Shown in pieces: positions 1 to 7,782 of a stretch of 15,943 nt of DNA (position 1 is its first letter; each line of letters begins with the position of its first letter). The notes under the pieces were generated by a model. It saw only the letters and a list, made by a program, of their open reading frames with translations, made no database searches and was not told the origin of the DNA. A program made the position numbers and the translations under genes. Source of the stretch: JBDTOX01 sp039933015 (GTDB lineage Bacteria > Pseudomonadota > Gammaproteobacteria > Burkholderiales > Methylophilaceae); NCBI GenBank assembly GCA_039933015.1, contig JBDTOX010000039.1, positions 1-15,943 on the forward strand, in the 5' to 3' direction.

Positions 1-71
1 AGCGTGTAGCGGGCAGCATCCTGAACTTTCTGATAGTGCTTTAATTCTTCCAAAATCATACCAACATCCAT
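1..71 (-). CDS. Possible 5' end of an unknown protein, cut by the window edge
   Basis: Reading the minus strand from an ATG at 71-69 gives 23 codons without a stop, up to the window edge. The start reads MDVGMILEELKHYQKV; a second in-frame ATG lies at 59. The composition (LEEL, KHYQKVQDAARY) looks like a soluble helical protein, but I do not recognise a family. No good Shine-Dalgarno lies just upstream of either ATG. The same frame stays open upstream to a TGA at 149-147, and beyond that TGA to an ATG at 224, so the true start may lie further up or the gene may be broken (see findings). It may also not be a gene at all. Confidence 0.35.
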   Translation of the reverse strand, partial: MDVGMILEELKHYQKVQDAARYT

Positions 72-345
72 TTCTATTACATTAAGTAATCCCCGGGCAT
101 GGGTCCAGCGATGGCCAATGTCCAGGAGCCGATATCCATTACCTTGTCAGAGCAACACTGCAATACTGTGGCTTGCCCATACCACGACCACTGCCAGCAA
201 TATTACTAGATCGGCTTCCGTCATTGCTACAGAAGTGTTTTAATTGGCTCTTAAGTTTGAGTTAGGGCTGCATTGACAGACTTAAATGATTGAAACCCTG
301 GCCATGCCAGGAAGTAATGTGATGCGGGCGTTATGTTAATTATTC

Positions 346-350
346 GGGAG
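346..350 (+). promoter_or_regulatory. Ribosome binding site of mscL
   Basis: GGGAG ends five nucleotides before the ATG at 356, which fixes the mscL start. The 130 bases further upstream hold a TTGACA at 273-278, but no convincing -10 box at the right distance. Confidence 0.7.
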
Positions 351-355
351 CTAAC

Positions 356-796
356 ATGTTAAAAGAATTCAAAGCCTTTGCCATGCGCGGCAATGTCGTG
401 GACATGGCCGTAGGTATCATTATCGGCGCGGCGTTTGGCGGCATTATCAAATCACTGGTGGATGATGTGATTATGCCTCCCATTGGTTTACTTTTGGGCA
501 ATGTCGATTTCAGCAATTTGTTTGTTGTATTGAAACAAGGTACCACCGCAGGGCCCTATGCTTCTGTAGCGGTAGCGAAAGTTGCAGGCGCTGTCACGTT
601 GAATTACGGCATTTTTGTTAACTCCGTGGTGAGCTTTACGATTGTGGCATTTGCAGTGTTTTTGTTGATTCGCACCCTGAATCGCCTGCAACGCGAGGAA
701 GCCCCAGCCCCTGTCACCACCAAAGAGTGTCCACGTTGCTATTCAGCGATTCCCATCAAGGCTACGCGCTGCCCGCATTGCACTTCTGATGTGTAA
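356..796 (+). CDS. mscL: Large-conductance mechanosensitive channel MscL with zinc-ribbon tail
   Basis: MscL is a homopentameric inner-membrane channel that opens under membrane tension and releases solutes in hypo-osmotic shock. The N-terminus has the classic amphipathic helix and TM1 (FAMRGNVVDMAVGIIIGAAF, about residues 8-27, running to the IMPP motif near 40). A periplasmic loop follows, then TM2 at about 86-109. At 146 aa it is slightly longer than E. coli MscL (136 aa). The usual C-terminal helical bundle appears to be replaced by a short linker and a CxxC...CxxC ribbon: C125, C128, C139 and C142, spaced like a four-cysteine zinc or rubredoxin-like knuckle. That metal is bound is inferred. 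The start is set by GGGAG five bases upstream. The gene is monocistronic, converges on corC, and is followed by a hairpin at 853-872. Confidence 0.96.
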   Translation: MLKEFKAFAMRGNVVDMAVGIIIGAAFGGIIKSLVDDVIMPPIGLLLGNVDFSNLFVVLKQGTTAGPYASVAVAKVAGAVTLNYGIFVNSVVSFTIVAFAVFLLIRTLNRLQREEAPAPVTTKECPRCYSAIPIKATRCPHCTSDV

Positions 797-852
797 TGAA
801 TCAGGCGTCAGCACTCAGACCCAGTGGCACAAGGCCAGGCGCACAATAAAAC

Positions 853-872
853 AGGGCGGGTAATACCGCCCT
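853..872 (+). terminator. Likely intrinsic terminator after mscL
   Basis: A perfect 7-bp stem AGGGCGG/CCGCCCT with a 6-base loop lies 57 bases after the mscL stop. It is followed by only a short T run (TT then GG), so termination may be partial. The A-rich stretch before the stem could give some function for transcripts arriving from corC on the other strand. Confidence 0.55.
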
Positions 873-1011
873 TTGGATTTACCTGCACAAATTACAGCTA
901 TGGCCGGAAGGGAGTGTCTGCTTGCGGCGCAGGTGTACCCAGCACTGCGATGGGGATGGCGTCGGAGTACTAATGCGCATTTTTGCGATAAGCTCCCTTG
1001 CCGGAATTCAA

Positions 1012-1854
1012 CTATGGATTAACTACTTCCGGTTGGTCTGGCAATACCTCCGCCAGCATGGAATGTAAACGCCGGCTATCGGCGCGCAGTATAGTAAAAC
1101 TGAGCTGATCGAAAGTGATTTGCTCGCCGCGTTTCGGTAAGTGGCCGAATTTGCTGACGACCAGGCCGCCGATGGTAGAAAACTCCTCATCGCTGAGACT
1201 GGTGCCGAGCGCTTCGTTGAAATCGTCTATTTCGGTCAGCGCCTTGATGCGGTAGCGGCCCTGACTGTCGCGGATAATATTGTCTTCGGTTTCGTCGAAG
1301 TCGTATTCATCCTCGATGTCGCCAACGATTTGTTCCAGCACATCTTCAATGGTTACCATGCCCGCAACGCCGCCATATTCATCCACGACAATGGCAATAT
1401 GGTTGCGGTTGCTGCGGAATTCCTTGAGTAGTACATTCAGGCGTTTGGACTCGGGGATGAATACCGCCGGGCGCAGCATGTCACGTACGTTGAAATCTTC
1501 GCCTGCGTAATAACGCAGCAGGTCTTTGGCGAGCAGGATGCCAATAACGTCATCCTTGTTTTCGTCAATGACCGGAAAGCGTGAGTGAGCGGTTTCAATG
1601 ACAAACGGAATGAATTTTTCCGGTGGGTTGGTGATGTCAATCACATCCATTTGCGAGCGTGGAATCATCACATCACGCACCTGCATATCGGACACTTGCA
1701 GTACACCTTCAATCATGGAGAGTGCATCGGCATCCAGCAGATTCTTTTCATATGCTGAATGCAGTAGCGTGATGAGTTGCTCACGGTCTTCAGGCTCGCG
1801 TAGTAGTAAGTTGCTGAGCCGTTCTAACCAAGGCAGCTTTTCAGTTTCAGCCAT
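1012..1854 (-). CDS. corC: CorC/YbeX-type CBS-domain protein (HlyC/CorC family)
   Basis: A soluble CorC of the YbeX type, 280 aa, with no transmembrane segment. A CBS pair spans about residues 62-120 (DVMIPRSQMDVI at 61-72) and 128-185 (HIAIVVDEYGGVAGMVTIED at 152-171). A C-terminal CorC_HlyC transporter-associated domain covers about 197-275. In E. coli the homologue is linked to Mg/Co efflux and, through its operon, to ribosome and RNA metabolism; the biochemical role is uncertain. I place the start at the ATG at 1854 because AAGGAAG sits about eight bases upstream; a TTG at 1920 would add 22 unconserved-looking residues. It is last in the miaB-phoH-ybeY-corC operon, with an 81-nt gap after ybeY. 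The lnt gene usually next in gammaproteobacteria is absent. Confidence 0.93.
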   Translation of the reverse strand: MAETEKLPWLERLSNLLLREPEDREQLITLLHSAYEKNLLDADALSMIEGVLQVSDMQVRDVMIPRSQMDVIDITNPPEKFIPFVIETAHSRFPVIDENKDDVIGILLAKDLLRYYAGEDFNVRDMLRPAVFIPESKRLNVLLKEFRSNRNHIAIVVDEYGGVAGMVTIEDVLEQIVGDIEDEYDFDETEDNIIRDSQGRYRIKALTEIDDFNEALGTSLSDEEFSTIGGLVVSKFGHLPKRGEQITFDQLSFTILRADSRRLHSMLAEVLPDQPEVVNP

Positions 1855-1935
1855 GGTGTGCAGCTTCCTTTTTATTGATGTAGTGCCATTGTAAAAGTAT
1901 TTGTGAGTCGAAAGCGACAAGGCTGCGGGTGGTTT

Positions 1936-2370
1936 TCATATGGAATAAGGGTCGGGGTAGCCCAGTCTCATGACAATTTCTGTCTCCACTGCTTCCATCA
2001 ACTCAGCCTGGGGTTCAGTTTCATGATCGTAGCCATGCAGATGCAGTACGCCATGCACCGTTAAGTGTGCGTAGTGTGCATGCAGCGACTTGTTCTGTGC
2101 AGCGGCCTCCGCAGCCACTACTGGCGCGCATAGAATGATGTCACCTGTCAGGCAAGGCTCTTCGCTCAGCGGAAAAGTCAGTACATTGGTAGCATAATCC
2201 TTGCCACGATAATTGCGGTTCAGGTCTCGCCCTTCTTCTTCATCTACGATACGCAGCACAATTTCGGCATCAATCCGCAGCGCAATTCTCGCCCATTTGC
2301 GGAACTGCGCTTTATTTGGCAAATCCGTACTTTCACTTGCATATTGCACAGCTAAAGAGAGTTTAGCCAT
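1936..2370 (-). CDS. ybeY: Endoribonuclease/rRNA maturation factor YbeY
   Basis: YbeY is a zinc metalloprotein (UPF0054) needed for 16S rRNA 3'-end maturation and for ribosome quality control. At 144 aa it is close to the usual length of about 150. The metal-binding signature H-x3-H-x5-H is plain near the C-terminus as HGVLHLHGYDHE. RDLNRNYRGKDYATNVLTFP, conserved in the family, lies in the middle. The ATG follows the phoH TAA with no gap and has no Shine-Dalgarno of its own, so translation is probably coupled to phoH. The neighbouring phoH, miaB and corC genes form the conserved operon. Confidence 0.96.
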   Translation of the reverse strand: MAKLSLAVQYASESTDLPNKAQFRKWARIALRIDAEIVLRIVDEEEGRDLNRNYRGKDYATNVLTFPLSEEPCLTGDIILCAPVVAAEAAAQNKSLHAHYAHLTVHGVLHLHGYDHETEPQAELMEAVETEIVMRLGYPDPYSI

Positions 2371-3351
2371 TTAGTTGTTTTGGCCACTTTTAGCCTCAGG
2401 GTCCTGGCTATTTTTCTCGCTATCATATTGCTCGTAGGCATTGATGATTTTTTGCACCAGCGGGTGACGCACTACGTCTTCGGACAGAAACTGAGTGAAG
2501 GCAAGGCCGCGCACATCTTTCAGCACTTTTTGCGCTTCTATCAATCCGCTTTTCTGGCCACGGCCAAGATCAATCTGCGTGACGTCGCCGGTGATAACGG
2601 CTTTGGTGCCGAACCCAATGCGAGTCAGGAACATTTTCATCTGCTCTGGCGTAGTATTCTGCGCTTCATCCAGAATAATAAAACTCTGGTTGAGTGTGCG
2701 GCCGCGCATATAGGCCAGGGGTGCTACTTCAATCGCGCCGCGTTCGAACATCTTGTTTACGGCGTCATATCCTGCCAGGTCGTAAAGCGCGTCGTAAAGC
2801 GGACGCAGGTATGGGTCCACCTTCTGTGCCAAATCTCCAGGCAAAAAGCCGAGGCGTTCGCCTGCTTCAACCGCGGGGCGAACCAAAACAATACGTTTTA
2901 CCCGGTCACGGGTCAGGGCATCTATTGCGCTGGCTACGGCAAGGTAAGTTTTGCCTGTGCCTGCAGGGCCGATGCCAAATGTGATATCAAATTCCTGAAT
3001 TTGTTGCAGATACTCTACCTGCCGTGGCGTGCGGCCATGCAAATCCTGGCGCCTGGTCATTAGCACGGGCATGGTGGCACTGGCAATGGCATCCGGACTC
3101 AGCCGGTCTACTTCCACCAGGCCTAGTTGCACTTCTTCCAGGCTGATGGGGGTTTTTGCGCGCTCGTAGAAGTGCTCCAGCAATTGCGCGGCTAACTGCA
3201 TATTCTGTTTTTCACCGGACAGGCGAAAATGCGCGCCGCGACGGGCAAGCTTCACATCCAGCGCGTCTTCGATCTGCTTGAGGTTCTCATCCAGCGCGCC
3301 GCATAAATTTGCGAGTCGGTAGTTATCTTCAGGGCTTAGGGTGATTTCCAA
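2371..3351 (-). CDS. ybeZ: PhoH-like ATPase YbeZ
   Basis: A PhoH-family P-loop ATPase, 326 aa, with a KH-like N-terminal part. Walker A is GPAGTGKTYLA (residues 128-138) and Walker B is FIILDEAQN (224-232). The family is thought to work with YbeY as an RNA-associated ATPase/helicase; the exact reaction is not settled. The start is a TTG at 3351-3349, two bases after the miaB TAA, with AGGCGAG upstream as a weak ribosome binding site inside the miaB end. The upstream frame offers no ATG or GTG near, so TTG is the best choice. The last residues are polar and variable. Confidence 0.95.
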   Translation of the reverse strand: MEITLSPEDNYRLANLCGALDENLKQIEDALDVKLARRGAHFRLSGEKQNMQLAAQLLEHFYERAKTPISLEEVQLGLVEVDRLSPDAIASATMPVLMTRRQDLHGRTPRQVEYLQQIQEFDITFGIGPAGTGKTYLAVASAIDALTRDRVKRIVLVRPAVEAGERLGFLPGDLAQKVDPYLRPLYDALYDLAGYDAVNKMFERGAIEVAPLAYMRGRTLNQSFIILDEAQNTTPEQMKMFLTRIGFGTKAVITGDVTQIDLGRGQKSGLIEAQKVLKDVRGLAFTQFLSEDVVRHPLVQKIINAYEQYDSEKNSQDPEAKSGQNN

Positions 3352-3353
3352 AA

Positions 3354-4688
3354 TTACTCGCCTATTAGCTCCCCACGCAGCGTATGCGGCATGGCTTCCG
3401 TGATGCGGACCAGCACGAATTGATTAATGAGATTGCTGCTTCCGGCGAAATTCACAATGCGGTTGTTATCAGTGCGGCCGGCAAGCTCGGCATCGTCTTT
3501 GCGTGAGTTGCTCACGACCAATACGCGCTGAATCGTATCCACCATGGCAGCGCTGATGGTTTTGCCCTGCGCTTCGTTCACTGCTTGCAAGTGGGACAGG
3601 CGGGCCAGCTTGATAGCCTCCGGTGTGTCATCACTGAGATAGGATGCTGGTGTGCCGGGTCGTGCGCTGTAAATAAAGCTGAAACTGAAATCGAAGCCCA
3701 CATCTGCCACCAGCTTCATGGTGGCTGCAAAGTCGGCCTCGGTTTCACCGGGGAAGCCAATAATGAAATCGGAGGTGATGGTGATATCTGGCCGCGCTTC
3801 GCGTAGTTTGCGTATTGTCGATTTGTATTGCAGCGTGGTGTAGTTGCGCTTCATGGCCATCAGCATCCGGTCCGAGCCTGCTTGCACTGGCAAATGCAAG
3901 TGTGAAACCAGCTTGGGAATGCGCGCGAAGCAATCAATCAGCGATGGGCTCATCTCATTGGGATGAGAAGTAGTAAAACGAATGCGTTCAATCGCCGGAA
4001 TTTCCGCAATATATTCAATGAGTGCAGCAAGGTCGGCCTTACCACCGTCCTTGGTTGCGCTGCTGTAAGCATTGACGTTCTGTCCGAGCAGGGTGATTTC
4101 CTTAACACCTTGATTGGCCAGTTGTACGGCTTCTGTCAGGATATCTTCGAACGGACGGGAAACCTCTTCGCCACGCGTGTATGGCACCACACAGAAGCTG
4201 CAGTATTTACTGCAACCCTCCATGATGGAAAGGAACGCTGCGGCGCCTTCAACGCTTGGCGGAGGCAGATGGTCGAATTTCTCAATTTCCGGGAAACTAA
4301 TATCAACTTGCGAAAGTCCGGTACTGCGCTGATTTTTGATCATCTCCGGCAGGCGGTGCAGGGTTTGCGGGCCGAATACCACATCCACGTAAGGCGCACG
4401 CGTCACGATATTGGCACCCTCCTGGCTGGCTACGCAGCCGCCGACGCCGATGATTAAATTTGGGTTCTTTTTCTTCATCGGGATAAAGCGTCCGAGATGG
4501 CTGAATACTTTTTCTTGCGCCTTTTCCCGTACCGAACACGTGTTAAGCAGGATGACATCCGCTTCTTCGGGATTTTCCGTGGGCTCCATGCCGTCAGTTG
4601 CATGCAGCAAATCGGCCATGCGCGATGAGTCATACTCATTCATCTGGCAACCGAAGGTCTTGATAAAGACTTTTTTCGGTATGTTCAT
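3354..4688 (-). CDS. miaB: tRNA-2-methylthio-N6-dimethylallyladenosine synthase MiaB
   Basis: MiaB is a radical-SAM methylthiotransferase that turns i6A37 of tRNAs reading UNN codons into ms2i6A37. At 444 aa it matches the family. The N-terminal UPF0004 domain ligates the auxiliary 4Fe-4S cluster with C14, C51 and C85 (TFGCQMNEYDSSRM, LLNTCSVREKA, GVGGCVA). The radical-SAM cluster triad is C159-x3-C163-x2-C166 in GCSKYCSFCVVPYTRGEE. A C-terminal TRAM domain covers roughly 380-440. The ATG at 4688 has no clear Shine-Dalgarno. The gene is first in the operon and divergent from cysG. Confidence 0.97.
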   Translation of the reverse strand: MNIPKKVFIKTFGCQMNEYDSSRMADLLHATDGMEPTENPEEADVILLNTCSVREKAQEKVFSHLGRFIPMKKKNPNLIIGVGGCVASQEGANIVTRAPYVDVVFGPQTLHRLPEMIKNQRSTGLSQVDISFPEIEKFDHLPPPSVEGAAAFLSIMEGCSKYCSFCVVPYTRGEEVSRPFEDILTEAVQLANQGVKEITLLGQNVNAYSSATKDGGKADLAALIEYIAEIPAIERIRFTTSHPNEMSPSLIDCFARIPKLVSHLHLPVQAGSDRMLMAMKRNYTTLQYKSTIRKLREARPDITITSDFIIGFPGETEADFAATMKLVADVGFDFSFSFIYSARPGTPASYLSDDTPEAIKLARLSHLQAVNEAQGKTISAAMVDTIQRVLVVSNSRKDDAELAGRTDNNRIVNFAGSSNLINQFVLVRITEAMPHTLRGELIGE

Positions 4689-4849
4689 GGCCGGGTTTGT
4701 AATTGGAGCAGCACTTGCAGCTGACGTAGTGCGTGCAACAGGTCGGAACAGGGCGGGCGAGGATGCAAAATATCTTAAAAAAACAGTAAGCTAAGTGCTA
4801 ATTGTAGCCCAGGCAATGCCGAATGCCAATCACGAGGTAAAATAGGGCT
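4689..4849. promoter_or_regulatory. Divergent intergenic region between miaB and cysG
   Basis: This 161-bp gap must hold the promoters of both miaB (minus) and cysG (plus). A T-rich block (A-run at about 4776-4783 on the plus strand) lies in the middle. TAAAAT at 4838-4843 resembles a -10 box but sits almost on the cysG start and has no -35 partner. I cannot place either promoter with confidence. Confidence 0.4.
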
Positions 4850-6250
4850 ATGGATGCATTCCCAATTTTCATGAAAATCAAAGGCCGCCGCTGCATTGTG
4901 GTGGGTGGTGGTGAGGTGGCCGCGCGCAAAGTCACCATGTTGCTGAAAGCGGACGCGGCTATCACGGTCATCTCCCCTGATCTGTGCCACGAGTTGACCG
5001 AACTGCTGGAAACCAAAAAAATCAGCCATCTCGATGCGTTGTTTGCCCCGACGCAGTTATCGGCGCGAATGGGTGATGCCTGTCTGGTGATTGCGGCCAC
5101 GGATGATCAAGCCACCAATATGGCCGTGTCTGAAGCCGCAAAGTTGCGCAATATCCCGGTCAATGTGGTCGACGCGCCTGATTTGTGTACGTTCACCATG
5201 CCTTCGATTGTGGACCGTACACCGATAGTGATTGCCATTTCCAGCGGCGGCCGGGCGCCGGTGCTGGCACGCCTCATCCGTACCAAAATCGAAACCATGA
5301 TTCCTGCTACCTATGGGCGCCTGGCTGCGCTGGCCGCCGAGTTTCGCGGACGTGTCAAACAGCGCTTTGCTTCCGTGCAGGAGCGCCGTATTTTTTGGGA
5401 AGAGGTGTTCCAGGGCCCCATTGCCGAGCGAGTGTTATCGGGGCAGGAGGCCGCAGCACGTAGCGCGTTGAATGAGGTTCTCGCCGGCGAGGCGGATGTC
5501 GCCCATCATGGAGAGGTCTATCTGGTGGGCGGTGGCCCGGGCGATCCGGATTTGCTTACTTTTCGCGCTTTGCGGCTAATGCAGCAGGCCGATGTTGCGG
5601 TTTACGACAAGTTGGTGAGCCATGAAGTAGTGGAATTGGTGCGGCGTGACGCTGAGCGGATTTATGTCGGCAAGGCGCGCGATCAACATACCCTGCCGCA
5701 AGAGGAAATTAATGAGCTGCTGGTGCGTCTCGCCAAAGAGGGCAAACGCGTGTTGCGCCTCAAAGGTGGCGATCCCTTTATTTTTGGCCGTGGCGGTGAG
5801 GAAATTGAAACCTTGATGGAACATGGGGTGCCATTTCAGATTGTGCCCGGCATTACCGCTGCATGCGGAGTTTCCAGCTATGCGGGAATTCCGCTCACGC
5901 ATCGTGATTATGCGCATGCCTGCATTTTTACCACAGGGCACTTGAAGAATGGCACGGTGGATCTGGATTGGCCTGCGCTGGTGCGGCCCAAACAGACGGT
6001 AGTGATTTATATGGGATTGGTCGGTTTGGACGAAATCTGCCGCCAATTAATTGCACATGGCTTAGCCGAAACCACACCTGCTGCCGTGGTACAACAGGGC
6101 ACCACTGCTAAACAACGCGTAGTCGTCGGCAATTTACAGACGCTGGCAGATAAAGTGACTGCGGCCGAGATGGAGCCGCCATGCCTCACGATTATTGGCG
6201 AGGTGGTGAATTTGCGTGAAAAGCTCGCCTGGTTTAATCCGGAAAACTAG
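4850..6250 (+). CDS. cysG: Siroheme synthase CysG (trifunctional)
   Basis: CysG makes siroheme, the cofactor of sulfite and nitrite reductases, from uroporphyrinogen III. This 466-aa protein has both halves. The N-terminal CysG-B part is the precorrin-2 dehydrogenase/sirohydrochlorin ferrochelatase, with a Rossmann motif VVGGGEVAARK (17-27), the VNVVD motif (104-108, aligning with the catalytic Asp region) and AISSGGRAPVLAR (129-141, the phosphoserine region). The C-terminal CysG-A part is the SAM-dependent uroporphyrinogen-III C-methyltransferase, with YLVGGGPGDPDLLTFRALR (224-242) and KGGDPFIFGRGGEE (305-318). Nothing is missing. GAGG at 4834-4837 is a poorly spaced ribosome binding site. 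It is a single gene, divergent from miaB and convergent on envZ. No sulfate or nitrite reductase genes are adjacent. Confidence 0.97.
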   Translation: MDAFPIFMKIKGRRCIVVGGGEVAARKVTMLLKADAAITVISPDLCHELTELLETKKISHLDALFAPTQLSARMGDACLVIAATDDQATNMAVSEAAKLRNIPVNVVDAPDLCTFTMPSIVDRTPIVIAISSGGRAPVLARLIRTKIETMIPATYGRLAALAAEFRGRVKQRFASVQERRIFWEEVFQGPIAERVLSGQEAAARSALNEVLAGEADVAHHGEVYLVGGGPGDPDLLTFRALRLMQQADVAVYDKLVSHEVVELVRRDAERIYVGKARDQHTLPQEEINELLVRLAKEGKRVLRLKGGDPFIFGRGGEEIETLMEHGVPFQIVPGITAACGVSSYAGIPLTHRDYAHACIFTTGHLKNGTVDLDWPALVRPKQTVVIYMGLVGLDEICRQLIAHGLAETTPAAVVQQGTTAKQRVVVGNLQTLADKVTAAEMEPPCLTIIGEVVNLREKLAWFNPEN

Positions 6251-6261
6251 CTCCAGCGCCA

Positions 6262-6292
6262 CCAGGTATCAGGCATCAAGGCCTAGACCTGG
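6262..6292. terminator. Possible bidirectional terminator between cysG and envZ
   Basis: In the 32-bp convergent gap, CCAGGT (6262-6267) pairs with ACCTGG (6287-6292), and inside it AGGC (6271-6274) pairs with GCCT (6281-6284). This gives ten base pairs with a small internal loop. It overlaps the envZ stop. There is no T tract on either side, so it may work poorly or only as an RNA 3'-end stabiliser. Confidence 0.35.
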
Positions 6293-7602
6293 ATGGGTAA
6301 GGTCAGCCTGACTTCAAGTCCGCCTTGCGGGCGGTTGAGCAGCGTCAAGTGGCCTTTATGTAGCTTGGCAATACGCTCCGCAATGGCAAGCCCCAGTCCG
6401 CTGCCGCCTTCATTGCCGCGAGCCGTGTCCAGGCGCTCGAAAGGTCGTAATAGCCTTGCCATTTGCGATGGTGGGATGCCCGGGCCATTATCCAGTATGC
6501 TTAGCACTATCGCGTCAGCTGTGATTGTGGAAGTCACCATCACCTCGTCATGCCCATAGGCAAATGCATTATCTATCAGATTAAGCAGTAAACGCTGCAT
6601 GGCCAGTCGCCTTAGCGCGATGAGATGAGTAGGGGCCAGTTTTAATACAAGATTGTTCCCGGCACGCATATACCGCTCCGCCAATGATGTTATCAACTGA
6701 TTTAGATCTATCATTTGCGTAGGCTCACCTGCTACGCCGCGCACGAAATCAAGAAATTGGTGGATGATGTTATCCATATCGGTAATGTCTTGCACCATGC
6801 CGATTTTAAGGCTTCCGCTCTCTTGATCCGGCAGCATTTCTACCGCCAGGCGCAATCTGGCTAGCGGCGTGCGCAAGTCATGCGATATTCCGGCCAGTAG
6901 CAGCGTTCTTTCTGCATCCAGCCTGGCTAGCGATTCGGTCATTTCGTTAAATGTGTGGTTTACTTCATGCAACTCATCTATGCCGTCTTCGGGCAGTTTT
7001 TGTGGCAGCTCGCCATTGCGAACGCGGTCAGCGGCCTGGATTAACAGATTCAATGGCCGGTTGATACGCGCCGCAATCAGATAAGCACCTGCCAGCGATA
7101 GCAGGATGACCAGCACACCCCAGCCCAGCCATTGCCAAGGAAACGGTCGTTTTACCTGAATACGCGGGATGACCACCCAAAAATCATCCTGATCAATGGT
7201 AAAACTTACCCACAGGCCAGGGATGCCAAAGTGATTGATAGTGACCATGGTGTCTTTTCCCAGGCGCTCGCGGATTTTGGCTCCGATCAGGCGGATATAG
7301 GGATCTTCAGGTAAAGGCTCTACTTCCTCCAGCAGGTCTACTGCATAGACGTGTACGCCTTCGCGGCCAGATAATTCGGAAAGTAACGCCAGACGGCGAT
7401 TTTCACTTGCTGCCAATAGAGAAGCGCGGGTGAAATTAACCACCGTGATGGCTTGCAAGGCGGCAGCGGTAGCGCTTGGCTCGCGGTTGAAATAATCGAA
7501 TAGCTTGAGTGCCGCAAACTGACCTATGGCCAACAGCAAGGCAATAAGCAGCATAATGCGTGCTAACAGGGTGCGCGGCAGGAGCTTCATCCGGAAATCC
7601 AT
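6283..7602 (-). CDS. envZ: Sensor histidine kinase EnvZ
   Basis: An inner-membrane sensor kinase of the EnvZ type, 439 aa. TM1 spans about 13-36, a periplasmic domain about 37-157, and TM2 about 158-178. A HAMP domain follows (RINRPLNLLIQAADRV start). The H box LLAGISHDLRTPLARLRLA has phospho-acceptor H241 and closely resembles the EnvZ signature. The catalytic domain has the N box (NLIDNAFAYG, 341-350), G1 (DNGPGIPP, 371-378) and G2 (GGSGLGLAI, 399-407). It should phosphorylate OmpR encoded just upstream. The ATG at 7602 is preceded by a weak AGGT; an in-frame ATG at 7590 is an alternative. The 183-nt gap after ompR is unusual, because these genes overlap in enteric bacteria. Confidence 0.94.
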   Translation of the reverse strand: MDFRMKLLPRTLLARIMLLIALLLAIGQFAALKLFDYFNREPSATAAALQAITVVNFTRASLLAASENRRLALLSELSGREGVHVYAVDLLEEVEPLPEDPYIRLIGAKIRERLGKDTMVTINHFGIPGLWVSFTIDQDDFWVVIPRIQVKRPFPWQWLGWGVLVILLSLAGAYLIAARINRPLNLLIQAADRVRNGELPQKLPEDGIDELHEVNHTFNEMTESLARLDAERTLLLAGISHDLRTPLARLRLAVEMLPDQESGSLKIGMVQDITDMDNIIHQFLDFVRGVAGEPTQMIDLNQLITSLAERYMRAGNNLVLKLAPTHLIALRRLAMQRLLLNLIDNAFAYGHDEVMVTSTITADAIVLSILDNGPGIPPSQMARLLRPFERLDTARGNEGGSGLGLAIAERIAKLHKGHLTLLNRPQGGLEVRLTLPIQV

Positions 7603-7642
7603 GCAACCTGCCCGCGCGAGACTATGGTGACGCGTAAAAGAC

Positions 7643-7738
7643 CAAAAATCCCTTGGATTTCACTGCAGGTTAACGCGCAAAGCGCGTTAACCGTAGCTAA
7701 AAAACCGGAGTTTACATGATAGTCAATGGGGATTTTTG
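7643..7738 (-). other. Nested RNA stem structure in the ompR-envZ gap
   Basis: On the ompR-envZ transcript an outer 10-bp stem (7643-7652 with 7729-7738) encloses a perfect 11-bp hairpin, GGTTAACGCGC/GCGCGTTAACC with an AAA (plus-strand) loop, at 7668-7692. The 3' arm of the outer stem can instead form a short local hairpin (7646-7651 with 7655-7660), so the two folds exclude each other. No T tract follows the strong hairpin. Possible roles are partial attenuation, RNA processing or stability control of envZ relative to ompR. Confidence 0.5.
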
Positions 7739-7782
7739 AGGGCTGTTGTAACGCAGTATTCGCAAGCGCAGTATATTGCATA

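Noticed and set aside
273..278. TTGACA, a perfect -35 hexamer upstream of mscL
   Set aside because: No -10-like hexamer sits 16-18 bp downstream; calling a promoter would rest on one box only.
2380..3063. Long 227-codon open frame opposite phoH/ybeZ on the plus strand
   Set aside because: It lies wholly antisense to a clear P-loop ATPase gene, has no ribosome binding site and shows no recognisable protein features; it is a shadow of codon usage on the other strand.
3963..4457. 164-codon plus-strand frame inside miaB
   Set aside because: Antisense to the conserved radical-SAM and N-terminal domains of miaB, with no supporting signal.
4838..4843. TAAAAT as a -10 box giving a leaderless cysG mRNA
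   Set aside because: No -35 hexamer at proper distance; AT-rich hexamers are common and the site alone is not evidence.
5576..6046. 156-codon minus-strand frame inside cysG
   Set aside because: Antisense to the SAM methyltransferase half of cysG, which is intact and conserved.
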